Source of the DNA: Calycina herbarum
Taxonomy: Eukaryota; Ascomycota; Leotiomycetes; Helotiales; Pezizellaceae
Reading direction: 5' to 3'
Assembly (NCBI GenBank): GCA_001414485.1
Contig: LLEY01000012.1
Span: forward strand, 372,001 to 436,000
Length of the DNA stretch: 64,000 nucleotides
This document shows, in pieces, positions 23,501 to 32,791 of this stretch; the first letter of the stretch is position 1; each line of letters begins with the position of its first letter. The position numbers and the translations under genes were made by a program. The notes beneath the pieces are model-generated. The model was not told the DNA's origin. It did not search any database and worked only from the letters and a program-made list of their open reading frames with translations.

Positions 23501-24600
23501 GATCTATCTCTATCTCTTACCTAAAGACTACGGACGTAAAAAAGACTACGCGGATCTACCTCAACCGCGTATAGCGCTATTACAGACCGTTAGATACTAT
23601 TGTCTCTAACCGCAGTCTATAATTCGTCTTAGAGTTCTAGCAAGAGTTTAACCGGATCCTAAGAACTAAGATTAAGCTATCCACAGCCGTATACGTATAA
23701 ACCGACAGTTAAACTAAGAATATAAACTAGTAGATTAACTAACGCCTTTACCTATTTATAAACTACTATTAAGATAACTAGTCTAAACTAATACCGATTA
23801 TAGACTACGCTTAAGCTACACTTCTCTAGGACTCGACGACTCTTCCGCCTATATAAATCGAGCTTAGTTACGTGCCACGTACCAGCTTTGATTAGGTCTG
23901 CCAGAGCCCGGAAGAGCTAATAAGCGTCTATAAACAGCTTTCACAAGACGAAGCAGTTGCGTACACAACCTATATACACAGCGCCTAGGAAACCGCCTAT
24001 AAGAGAATCGAGGCTACTTAGAAACGCTAGCGTAAGCAAGTAAACAAGCACCGGCGACCAGTAGACTTTACTATAGGCGATAAGGTCTATATATCAACAA
24101 AGACGTAGAATATAGACCGCCTAAGCTGTAAGCTCGACCAGTAGATAGCTAGTCTATATATAGTCCTAGAAAAGGTTAGAAACGCTTTCTAGGTCGACCT
24201 GCCTCTAATAATTAAAATATAGCTTATAATCTCTATAGACAAGCTTCGCAAAGCTCCTAATAATCCGCTACTAGGCTAGCTATAGGAACCAGGACTGCCT
24301 ATTATAGTTAACAGGTATAACGAATAGAATATAGACCAAGTACTAGCTTCTAGAGGCTATTACAGAAAATTATAATACCGGGTTTAATAGGTATAAAGCG
24401 AGCCAGACCCGGCCTAGTACCTAGCTTCTAACTTTATAGGCTGCCTATATAAGCTTTAAGAGTTTCACGCTCTAAATCCTTCTCTTCTAGGGCCTCCTAG
24501 GTACTTAGTAGAATAGTTATAGAGCTAGGAAGATAGTATAGATAAGCTAGAATATTATAAGGACGAGGATAAATTACCTATAAGGTAGTAGGTTCAGAGC
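20600..24600 (+). pseudogene. pol of element B (protease, RT, RNase H, integrase), RIPped
   Basis: Reverse transcriptase is clear from about 21650 (YQLTNEL, APILFIKKSNGSLQF, LDKARIFIKLDI). The YxDD box at about 22090-22101 reads YLNN, so both catalytic aspartates are lost through G>A. RNase H follows (IIKTDSSDGVLSGILL, about 22530). An integrase HHCC-like region is at 23210-23350 and a core region at 23450-23900. The C-terminal part (24050-24600) resembles the integrase C-terminus of chromoviruses (DFTIGDKVYIS). More than fifty TAG stops are spread over the frame. Confidence 0.9.
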
Positions 24601-24619
24601 TCGCGGGCGAGCTCTACTT

Positions 24620-24630
24620 AAAGGGGGAGG
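24620..24630 (+). other. Polypurine tract of element B
   Basis: AAAGGGGGAGG, three bases before the 3' LTR start, is the expected plus-strand primer site. The matching site in A is the C-run at 14044-14051. Confidence 0.8.
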
Positions 24631-24633
24631 TAA

Positions 24634-24962
24634 TATTACGGACCTGGCTACCGCCGAGCACGTGACTCGCGTATAGCTGCTCGCCGGCGTCTGCAAAGCC
24701 TGCTATTCCTAGCCTAGCCTAGAACTATTCCTACCTAGGCTAGGAACCATTTCTATAAACGGATCGACATTCCTATAACTTATCGATTCCTTAGCTATCT
24801 CTATATTATAGGACCTCTAGAAGTCTCCTCTTTCCTTCTCTTCTCTTTTATAGCTTTAGATCTTTAATTAAACCACCTCTTACTTCTCTGATTATCTGCT
24901 ACACCTGTGTATACTATAGGTAAGGATAACTACTAGAGAGCTAGCAGATTAGGTTTGTCACA
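24634..24962 (+). repeat. 3' LTR of element B
   Basis: 329 bp, less mutated at its right end (TTTGTCACA) than the 5' copy. Followed by GCTAT, then the displaced gag start and leader of element A (24968-25225), where the ATG of A reads CAT at 25004-25006. Confidence 0.95.
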
Positions 24963-25225
24963 GCTATAGCGAGCTATTAAGCGTCCGTAGACTAGTCGGC
25001 AGACATCGTTATAGACGACTTAGTTATAAGAACAGAGGGTATAGGTGGAAGAGCCTTAGGCTCTTATATACAGTAGTAGGCGCGGGTACGCGGGGCTATA
25101 TAAGGCGCTAGTAGTATCTACGAGCGGTCTATATAGACCGTAGATATCGTATTAGAATCGTAATAGATATTCTAATCCTTCCTAGGAGCAGTAGTAAATA
25201 GAGAGAAGAAGAGAGCTTTAGATAA

Positions 25226-25554
25226 TATAACAAACCTAATCTACTAGCTCTCTAGTAGTTATCCTTACCTATAGTATACACAGGTATAGTAGATAATTAG
25301 AAAAGTAAGAGGTGGTTTAATTAAAGATCTAAAGCTATAGAAGAGAAGAGAAGGAAAGAGGAGACTTCTAGAGGTCCTATAATATAGAGATAGCTAAGGA
25401 ATCGATAAGTTATAGGAATGTCGATCTGTTTATAGAAATGGTTCCTAGCCTAGGTAGGAATGGTTCTAGGCTAGGCTAGGAATAGCAGGCTTTGCAGACG
25501 CCGGCGAGCAGCCGTACGCGAGTCACGTGCTCGGCGGTGGCCAGGTCTGTAACA
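25226..25554 (-). repeat. 5' LTR of element A
   Basis: 329 bp, TATAACAAACC... to ...GTCTGTAACA on the plus strand, followed by the GACGC target duplication (25555-25559). Same length as the other three LTRs. Confidence 0.95.
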
Positions 25555-26420
25555 GACGCTTATAAGATCCTCGATATATATAGCCGTCTTCTTACGCTTC
25601 TCTATAGACAATCCGTGTTTCTTTACTAGCTTCCTTAGAACCTATATAAAGACGTAAATATTTATTAGCCTCTAATCTAGGGTATTTCAGATAGGATATA
25701 GTAGGTAAATAAGAAGCACTACTTATATAATATATATTCTGATTTATTTTACTCTCGATCTTCTTACTAATTATCCTTTTATATACGAGCTAGAAGACCT
25801 TCTAGTATATTCTAAGTATATTAGCTAACTTAATACCTATAAGTCTTCTCTTTTCCTTTCTTTACTATTAATTTAATATCTAATTAAAGAAGGTCTTAAG
25901 AGTATAGTAAGAGATAGCCTATATTACTTAGGCTAGATTCTTTTATATATATTTATAGTACCTTTAAAGAGTTTAGTTAACGATTTAATAGTAGAAGATA
26001 GTAGATAAAGAAAATAGAGTATATACTAACTAAATTATAACTCGATTATATTAAGAAGAAGGATACTATTATTACTATAGTCCTTATCTTTATCGTCGGA
26101 TTTAGCGGAATCATTCTCTTAATTAAGGTAGTATTCTAGTAGTTAAGCGTTATCCTCTTCTACGATCTACGCTAGATCTACTTCGTTATATCCTTTAATA
26201 TTAGAATCGATATTAGTCGGCTCGGTGTCGTTGTCGGTTTCCTTATATTTATCCTCTATATTAAAGTAGCTCTTGCTATCTAAGGAAGCGTCCGGTGACG
26301 ATTAGCGACGCTGTATATCGACTTAACCTAGGAAAGACGAGGGCGACGATAATAGCGAGGAAAAGAGGGTTCGATGTTATAAGAAGGAGCTCTACCGCGT
26401 ACCTAGCAGTATCGAAGAGA
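25555..26420 (-). pseudogene. DUF3435 tyrosine recombinase (Starship captain-type), N-terminal half
   Basis: Minus strand, N-terminus at about 26.4 kb. An acidic leader is visible (YKETDNDTEPTNIDSN, NEVDLA stop IVEEDNA stop LLEYYLN, near 26240-26130), then DYSNNSILLLNIIEL. A decayed core follows, and the segment KKHGLSIEKRKKTAIYIEDL ends exactly at the Gypsy insertion (25559). This is the usual captain order: acidic N-terminus, Y-S-x-G-S-L-like box, H-G-L then K-x-T-x-x-x-E-D-L. Stops are TAG/TAA at former Gln or Trp codons. The gene continues at 13711. Confidence 0.75.
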
Positions 26421-26961
26421 GTAAGAGATAATATAACATAAGAGGTAATAGATTTAAGAGGTTTAGAGAGGAAATGAAGAATAATAGGAAAGGATAGAGA
26501 ATAATAGAGAATAATAGAGAAGAAGGGGAAGGGTAGGCGATTAATATAAGCGTCGCTATTCTAAGTTACTAGAGGATAAAGGGCATCTATTTTCTGCTCC
26601 CTAAAAAGGCTTCTAACGAAGTTAGAATAGGAACAAGAAGCTGAAAACCGATTATCTTTTTTAGGTATTCCTGTCTTATAGTTAGCCGAGGTCGTGCCGC
26701 CTTAGCCAACTGGCACGAGAGCGCTAGGGCAGCGTGAGATTTTGGCAAGTTAACCCCCGAAAACAGCGACCAAAACCGCCGAATACAGCGGTCAGTTTGC
26801 CGTCTGCTTGTTAAATAAAGTATTAAATAAGTATATTAATATTCTTAGAAAATAAAACTCTTTTAAATACTAAGATCTCAAATAATATAAAAGTTAATAC
26901 CATATAGTATAGCCGTCCAACTCCGCGCTAAAATTCCAAACCTAAAATTTCGCTGCAGTAC
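26421..26961. other. Boundary zone between captain relic and metalloprotease
   Basis: Purine-rich AT sequence to about 26,690, then a GC island at 26,690-26,800 containing GTGCCGCCTTAGCCAACTGGCAC (inverted GTGCC/GGCAC), then AT-rich again. Captain genes lie first inside the 5' end of a Starship, so the element edge, if preserved, should be here. I could not find a defined terminal repeat or target site. Confidence 0.35.
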
Positions 26962-29567
26962 CTAGCTGTCACCAGAGCAATCAACACCCTTTGGGCCTCC
27001 AGCACTCGCAATCGCCCGACCAACACATCCAGCTTTTCCAATCAAAAGATGGCCGTGAGCAGACCACTCTCGGCCATCATCACCAATACCATAATCGAAA
27101 GACCAACCAGTCAGTCCATCGCACCCCTTGAGCTGTTTGAGCAGCCCGTCTTGACCTTGTCCATAATCAGAGCTCGCGTATCCGTTACCCCAGATCCAGA
27201 ATTCATCGTAGATGAACTTGTACTGCACATCGCAGCCTCCACCCGGTGTGTTTGGCAACGCTTGGCGAGAAGAGGCAGGATCGATGTGGTAGGTCGTTTT
27301 GTCGACAGAGACAGTACCACCTCCTTTGTAGTTCATTGGGTTTGCGGGATCGTTGCCATCGCAGCCGCCGGAAATTGCCTTGAGTCGTTTATTGCATTCG
27401 GTTTCGTCGAAGGGCACTTTGTCTCCGGATGTCCACTCGATGGCGATGTTGACTTCATCGAGGGTCTTCGCATTGAAGTTGCGACCAAGTAACCCACTGC
27501 CTGGATCTTGGACTCCTTGTTTGACAGCTTGTTTGCAGAAATCCTCGATATTGCCATTGAGTGTAGCTTGAGATAGGTATTTTTTGGAACCGAGACCCGC
27601 ACACTTTTGCTCAACCTTTGGACCTGTTGGTTGAGGGGTTGGTGGAGGTGCCGTTGATGGGGGTGCATCCTTTGCGTCCACCCACTGCTTTAGGGTCTTT
27701 ATATAGTCGGCAGGATACTTGCTGTCGTCAAGCCACTCGAGATCCGTGAGAATACCACCATCATTCTCTGGAGATGAAACGGTAATGTCAGTCTCGGGGC
27801 TGACGGTAGTACTGAGATCATCGCCAACTTTCAAAAATGGTTCATAGTTGTTCGATACACCCCATCCATTACTGCCATCGTTAAAGATCAAGGATCTTGG
27901 GCGAATTTGACCGTCTACCTCCTTATCTACAATTGGGAGCCAAGGATAACCGCCAATTTTGCTCTCTACGTATTTTGCTAGGGCATATTGGGCAAAACTG
28001 TCAGCGTTGAGAGTCAGCTTGGAGGGAACGTCAAGGCCTTTTTTAGTCGTGCGGGCCTTGGTTTCAAGTTAGCATTTTTCTCACTATGTTTGGACCAACC
28101 ATGAATGGTTTCTAGGGAATTTCTCCTTTGCGGGGTGGGGGAAGGTTATTCTTAACAAGATCTTCGTGTTGACAGCGCCATAAGCATCAACGTGGACCAA
28201 CTTCCTTGTGTACTTGGGGTCGTTGGGTTTATCCTTCTGGTACTCGTATAATGCCATTCTCATATCGACGATATGACGATTCCCATTTGCCTCATACGCA
28301 ACTCGGTTGGCATGCATCAACTCGTGTACCACGATGTAGGCTAGCTCCAGTCAGCATATGTAGTCTTGTATGAGGAAGGGGAATATCGACCTCTGTTGGT
28401 GTATGATTGCAACCCGTATTTAAGCGTGAAATCCTTGTCGTCTTTGTATTCGTCGATTCTGTCTTCGAGCGTCTTGTAGGCGAAGAAACTATTACAGAAA
28501 TACCTGGGGAAGTCAGCATTTGCCGATGCTAATTTCGAGGAGTGTGATATTGCTGAGAGATCGAAAGGAGCCCTGCAGAATCCAAGCAACTGATTTCCAG
28601 TTTCTCGGATTTTCCGAGTAACCAAACTCCAATTCTGGAACGGATAGAAAAAGTGTGGATGGGAAACTTACATATTAATATAAGCATCTTTGTTGTCATA
28701 GTTCTTAGCGCCTTTACCATCATCATTCTGGGTATTCCAGGTGTATGCCTTCACCCCGTTGTTCTTTTTACACCCAGCATCGAGCTCTCTAGTTGTTTCC
28801 TTGCCACATGATAAATTGACTTTGACCTTGAAAAAAACCGGATTCCAGGCCGAACCCTATGAAAGTCAGCTATTGTATCGCAATATTGTTTACACACCCC
28901 AAGTACTCCCACCACTAAATGACACCGAGTATCTCCAATACTTGGAGTAAATTGAAGTACGTTCATCTACTGGAATGGACTAAGAAGAACAGAAAGCACG
29001 TACCTCCCCAAAGGTTTTCGCTTTTTTGAGAACAGCTTGGATCTTACTTTGATAGTCCTTATTCAGCGCTGGTGGACCGAAAAAATCGATGGCAGCAGCA
29101 CTGTTGAAATCAACAGTTCCTATGTTTTTCAAGAGCTTGATAGCATCGTCCCAGGCACTGATAATATCGCCCGAACGCTCACAATCACTATTGAACTGCA
29201 GGTTGACCTGAAAGACAGTCAGTATTGAATCTTTTCATGAGTGCGGTATATTGCGTAAGAAGAGTGATTAATATCAGGGGGTGTACAAAGAAGTGTCTTG
29301 AATGTTCTTTTGGGTTTCATTTTCCCAAGCGTTTTGGGCTTTTGAAGTCTCCTTGTGAATTGATAACAATCAGACTCATAATGAGAACTCAAATGCGGTC
29401 ATTCTTCGTGCCTTGTCACCCAACGGGTCAGACCATTGAAAAAGAAAGGAATGTCTTACTGATTCTATGTCGATATTGTCTTGCCGGGTTTGCAGTGGGG
29501 AGGCTAGGACTTGGGTAAGTACAGTAGCCGAGAATAATACATGCTTTAAAGAGAGTGGAAAATGCAT
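26962..29567 (-). CDS. Secreted HExxH zinc metalloprotease
   Basis: Six exons fit one frame and give about 664 aa: 29567-29460, 29207-29004, 28856-28672, 28626-28391, 28340-28174, 28056-26962. Exon 1 is a signal peptide (MHFPLSLKHVLFSATVLTQVLAS). Exon 2 has IGTVDFNSAAAIDFFGPPAL. Exon 5 carries the zinc site VVHELMHA (HELMH near residue 250), followed by KLVHVDAYGA. Exon 6 holds ADSFAQYALAKYVESKIGGYP, typical of deuterolysin-like fungal metallopeptidases, then a P/T-rich linker near residue 410 and a Cys-containing C-terminal domain (GCDGNDPANPMNYKGGG) found in other secreted fungal enzymes. Exon 4 ends at GTCGAT and exon 5 at GTCAAC, unusual donors, so these junctions are the weak points. It probably digests host or environmental protein. 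Intact, next to the fossil mobile element. Confidence 0.8.
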
Positions 29568-30201
29568 TGTGCAATAAAAGAATGTTGGGAACGAGAGAAT
29601 GGAAGGAATGAATTTGCTGCAATGAAAAGGAAGGACTTTACCTTCTTTCTTATGTAAATTGTTGCTGGCGCCAAAAATTGTTGCAGTAACAGCAGCAGGA
29701 TCTCCGATTAGAGTCAGATGTCGCTAAAGAGGTTCGAATTAGTATTCTCACTGCCTCCTCGTAAATATTTATCTTGGCAACAGAATCGCAGAATTGCTGC
29801 GGCTCCCTTCATGACTATATTTACATCATTTCAAACCTCCACAGAATCCTCCACCATGTTGGTCTCTCAAACTGACTTTTGCAATTACGAGCAGACATTG
29901 CAGGGTACATGATATCATTTGATTGGCCAGTGTAATCGTATTTGCGGCTGGAATTGTTTTCAGCCTAGGGGATTGGACTAAGCTTAAAAACATGCTTCGC
30001 CTTGTTCCACCCACACCAAGTCATCACCGTCCGTTTGGGGTCCCTCCTTTCTAGAGAATTCTTAGATCCGTCAGGTTAGGGAGTCTGTCCTTATTCCCAG
30101 AACAAAATCTTTTCTTGCTCGCCCACCACAACAACAAACACCTGTACAATAACTTTCATGAAGCATTCTTCAAACTCACCACCACCCTCACAATACCAAA
30201 T
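29568..30201. other. Divergent promoter region
   Basis: Shared upstream region of the metalloprotease (minus) and the membrane protein (plus). Short ORFs only; no repeat seen. Confidence 0.5.
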
Positions 30202-30981
30202 ATGAATCGCTATCGAGATGACGATAAATCCAGTGCTCCGATGCCAGACTCAGACATCGTTACACCGAGAGTCCACAAATCAAGCCGCCGCGGTATAATC
30301 ATCGCCATCTGTTTAATTGCTGTCTCCGGCATCCTGTTCTCCCTTCGCTCTCCTTTCCGCTTGCCATCTACAATTAGCCCTAATGTATCAACGCCATCTG
30401 GTGGGGATGGGGATGACTGGGAACCAGAGCCCTTGCCACCTTTCGAACCTCTCAAACGATACAGTCTTAAATACAACAAAGTAGCCTGTTGGGAAAACAA
30501 TGGCGTCTGGATCAAAGATCTTTCTCCTGTCGAGATGTCCGCACTTGGCCTCAACCGCTTCCACGACACTGACCGAGCCTCCAACGAGCACGAAGAGGAG
30601 GAATTTTGCGCAAAGTTACGCCTATATGGTGCAAGTTTCTGGTCTCTTCCGCCGAAATGGCACCGTGCGAAAGGGTTAGAACACGTTGTCTGGTGTGAGT
30701 CAATTGATTGTCTCGAGCCAGATCTTCAGGTGAACCTCACTTTGGCATACCCTGAGAGTGGTGGTGTCTGGTTCTTGGATCACAGTAAAGGTCATAACAA
30801 TGATTCTCAGAGCGCTGGTTTGGGGAATGCTCTCACTATGGAGGAGAGAGTTCAAGTTATCAAGGATGTGGGTGGAAAGTTTTGCGAGACTATACAGGCC
30901 TGTCCGGAGACGGCTGCCTTAGTTGAGCCTATACTACTTCCGCCGAATGGGGATGATGAGAAGGGAACATTTTATGTATGA
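30202..30981 (+). CDS. Single-pass membrane protein, unknown family
   Basis: I start at MNRYRDDDK (259 aa); the frame extends upstream to 30115 but the extra 29 residues are His/Asn-rich and lie in the likely leader. A basic stretch (KSSRRG) precedes one membrane segment, GIIIAICLIAVSGILFSL (about residues 31-48), giving a type II topology with the rest outside or in the lumen. The lumenal part is acidic, contains several Cys (ACWENNGVW, EEFCAKL, VVWCESIDC, GKFCETIQACPE) and a Trp-rich stretch SFWSLPPKWHRAKG. Single exon, family not recognised. Confidence 0.7.
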   Translation: MNRYRDDDKSSAPMPDSDIVTPRVHKSSRRGIIIAICLIAVSGILFSLRSPFRLPSTISPNVSTPSGGDGDDWEPEPLPPFEPLKRYSLKYNKVACWENNGVWIKDLSPVEMSALGLNRFHDTDRASNEHEEEEFCAKLRLYGASFWSLPPKWHRAKGLEHVVWCESIDCLEPDLQVNLTLAYPESGGVWFLDHSKGHNNDSQSAGLGNALTMEERVQVIKDVGGKFCETIQACPETAALVEPILLPPNGDDEKGTFYV

Positions 30982-31700
30982 GAGGATGTTTTTTTCTGCC
31001 CTTCTCACTTTAGAAGTGCGGGGTACTTATATTGCTCGTTTATTTTACTATTTATTGAAGAGAGAGAGAAAATAAACTCGACAATTGTATAATAAAATTA
31101 AAGTAACTCAATGTGTTTCCGAACTCAACTCGACACTGAATTTTGAGCTGAGTTGGTTGAGAACATGATTTCAACTTTTTAAAAATCTTCACAGTAAAAA
31201 AGAAATATCCGGGAAAATATCCGGCCATCATTCCCACCTCTCACGATCAATTGTCACTTCACAGATATTGCGATCTTGCTAGTGTAGAGACAGAGGTGAG
31301 TAGGCTTGGCGTAAAGAACGAGCTGAAAGCCGGTACGAGGAGGTTGGCAACACAGCAACACAGCCACCCCAAGATCCTTCGTGTGGAAAGTACAGTAAGC
31401 GGCTGTTCAGCGCGCGCACAGAAAGGATTCAATAATGGCAGAGGTATGCGCACAGTCTTTAAATACCCAAGAAGCGAAATCTACATACAGATAGTAACTC
31501 AAGTAATTCTCTAAAACCCCTCACATTCCCCAAAAGTTTCACTGAGCATACTCGAGCAATTACATTTTTCATCCTCTCTTCAGTCTTTACTTCAAATATA
31601 ACACACTCTTTTCACTATCAGCAAAAGCGACCTCCCCGAGAAAGAAAGAAAATCTACATACCCCTCAACCCCACCCCCACCATCTACAAATTCCCCAAGA
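30982..31700. other. Intergenic
   Basis: AT-rich, followed by pyrimidine-rich leader sequence (31520-31690, CCCCTCAACCCCACCCCC) of the small secreted-protein gene. Nothing else supported. Confidence 0.5.
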
Positions 31701-32072
31701 ATGCACAACCCAGCCCGGCTCCTCATCCCCCTCCTCCTCGCAACCCTCACCACAGCCCAAACCCTCACCCTCTCCCTCTACCACAGCAACACAACCTGTC
31801 TCACCAACGCTCCCGGCGACACAACCCACACCATCCCCGCAAACACCGGTTGCAACCCCATCTCTCTCTTTCCCGAAGGCGCCTACACAGCACCCGGTGC
31901 CTTCTCCGCAAAAGTCTCCAGCACGGATCCGAGTTTGGTGTTGAAGTTGTTTGACGATAATGCTTGTACGGATACGACCCCGGATGTGGTGAAGGGGGAT
32001 GGGAGTACTGGCTGTGCACCGAGTGCTATTAGTGGTGCGGGGTGGATGAGCTTTTCGGTGGAGAAGGTCTAA
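31701..32072 (+). CDS. Small secreted protein (effector-like)
   Basis: A 123-aa single-exon ORF with a clear signal peptide (LLIPLLLATLTTA, cleavage near residue 19) and four cysteines in the mature part (TTCLTN, NTGCNP, DNACTD, STGCAP), enough for two disulfides. The mature sequence is Thr/Ser/Ala-rich and ends GAGWMSFSVEKV. Codon use in the first 70 codons is strikingly C-ending, changing to G/T-ending codons from about 31925. No known fold recognised. Small size, secretion and paired cysteines make it an apoplastic effector or cell-wall protein candidate. Confidence 0.75.
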   Translation: MHNPARLLIPLLLATLTTAQTLTLSLYHSNTTCLTNAPGDTTHTIPANTGCNPISLFPEGAYTAPGAFSAKVSSTDPSLVLKLFDDNACTDTTPDVVKGDGSTGCAPSAISGAGWMSFSVEKV

Positions 32073-32791
32073 AGTGGTTTAAAACAAGCGGTTTTGGTTA
32101 TCGTTTTTTGATTTTGTAAATCTTTTTGTATTACAATTAGTTTCATTGTTCAAACACCTTAGTATAATGATTTGTTGCGAGTGTACTTATTTTGCTAAGT
32201 TGACCAACTTGGCGATTCAAGAAGCGAGATAAGAGTCACAAAATCGAGAACCTCAAAGTCAAAAGAAGAGAAAAGATATTTTTCACTAGAATTATGTATC
32301 AAAGCGTGCGTAGGTAGTGCCCTGCTAAATACAACGTAAAGGTTGAGCTGACCAGCTAATTACTGGCAGCTACAAAAAAGAGGCGGATCAGTCTCATGGA
32401 TATCCAGCAATGTTGGTTGTCATTCTGTCTGACCAATTATTGTCCCTTGTTCACTTGCTTTCTTCAGTCATGTCTCCTCTAACTGGCACCCTTTCAATTC
32501 GTCACTCCTTCCCATTCATATTTTCTTCACCCTTCATACCCCCTTCACTCAGCAAGCCATCACCATGCACCCCAAGATAGGCGCACCCATTGTAAATCAA
32601 GTCCTCCCCACCCCCTCAAAGAAAAGAGTCCGCGGTATCGTAAAAAAGCCCAGAACACCATAGCCATGCATCAAATAAATGAGAAGAGCAAGAAATGAGA
32701 AAATCGAAGAATAAAATGCAGCTTTTAGTAGTCCATACAGTCCATCGTGAGAGCGAAAAAATGAGGAAAAGGAGTTCGAAAATCTTTTTTC
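32073..32791. other. Intergenic between convergent genes
   Basis: 3' regions of the secreted-protein gene and of the Nrd1/Seb1 gene. No gene or repeat found. Confidence 0.5.

Larger units (their letters stand above)
19044..24962 (+). mobile_element. Ty3/Gypsy LTR retrotransposon B, nested in A
   Basis: 5,919-bp plus-oriented copy of the same family as A, with LTRs at 19044-19372 and 24634-24962 and the duplication GCTAT. It is inserted in opposite orientation about 40 nt into the gag gene of A. A polypurine tract AAAGGGGGAGG (24620-24630) precedes the 3' LTR. The sequence after the 5' LTR (TTATCTAAAGCTC) is not an obvious tRNA primer complement. RIP is heavy throughout. Confidence 0.97.
13712..25554 (-). 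mobile_element. Ty3/Gypsy LTR retrotransposon A (interrupted by B)
   Basis: Minus-oriented element with 329-bp LTRs at 13712-14040 (its 3' LTR) and 25226-25554 (its 5' LTR), flanked by GACGC on both sides. Total span 11,843 bp; removing element B (5,919) and one 5-bp duplication leaves 5,919 bp, the same length as B. It sits inside the DUF3435 gene. Internal sequence encodes degraded gag and pol, with TAG stops at former Trp and Gln codons. The internal part next to the 3' LTR starts with a C-run (polypurine tract on the minus strand, 14044-14051). Dead. Confidence 0.95.

Noticed and set aside
27049..27492. 147-codon plus-strand ORF
   Set aside because: Antisense to the last exon of the metalloprotease.
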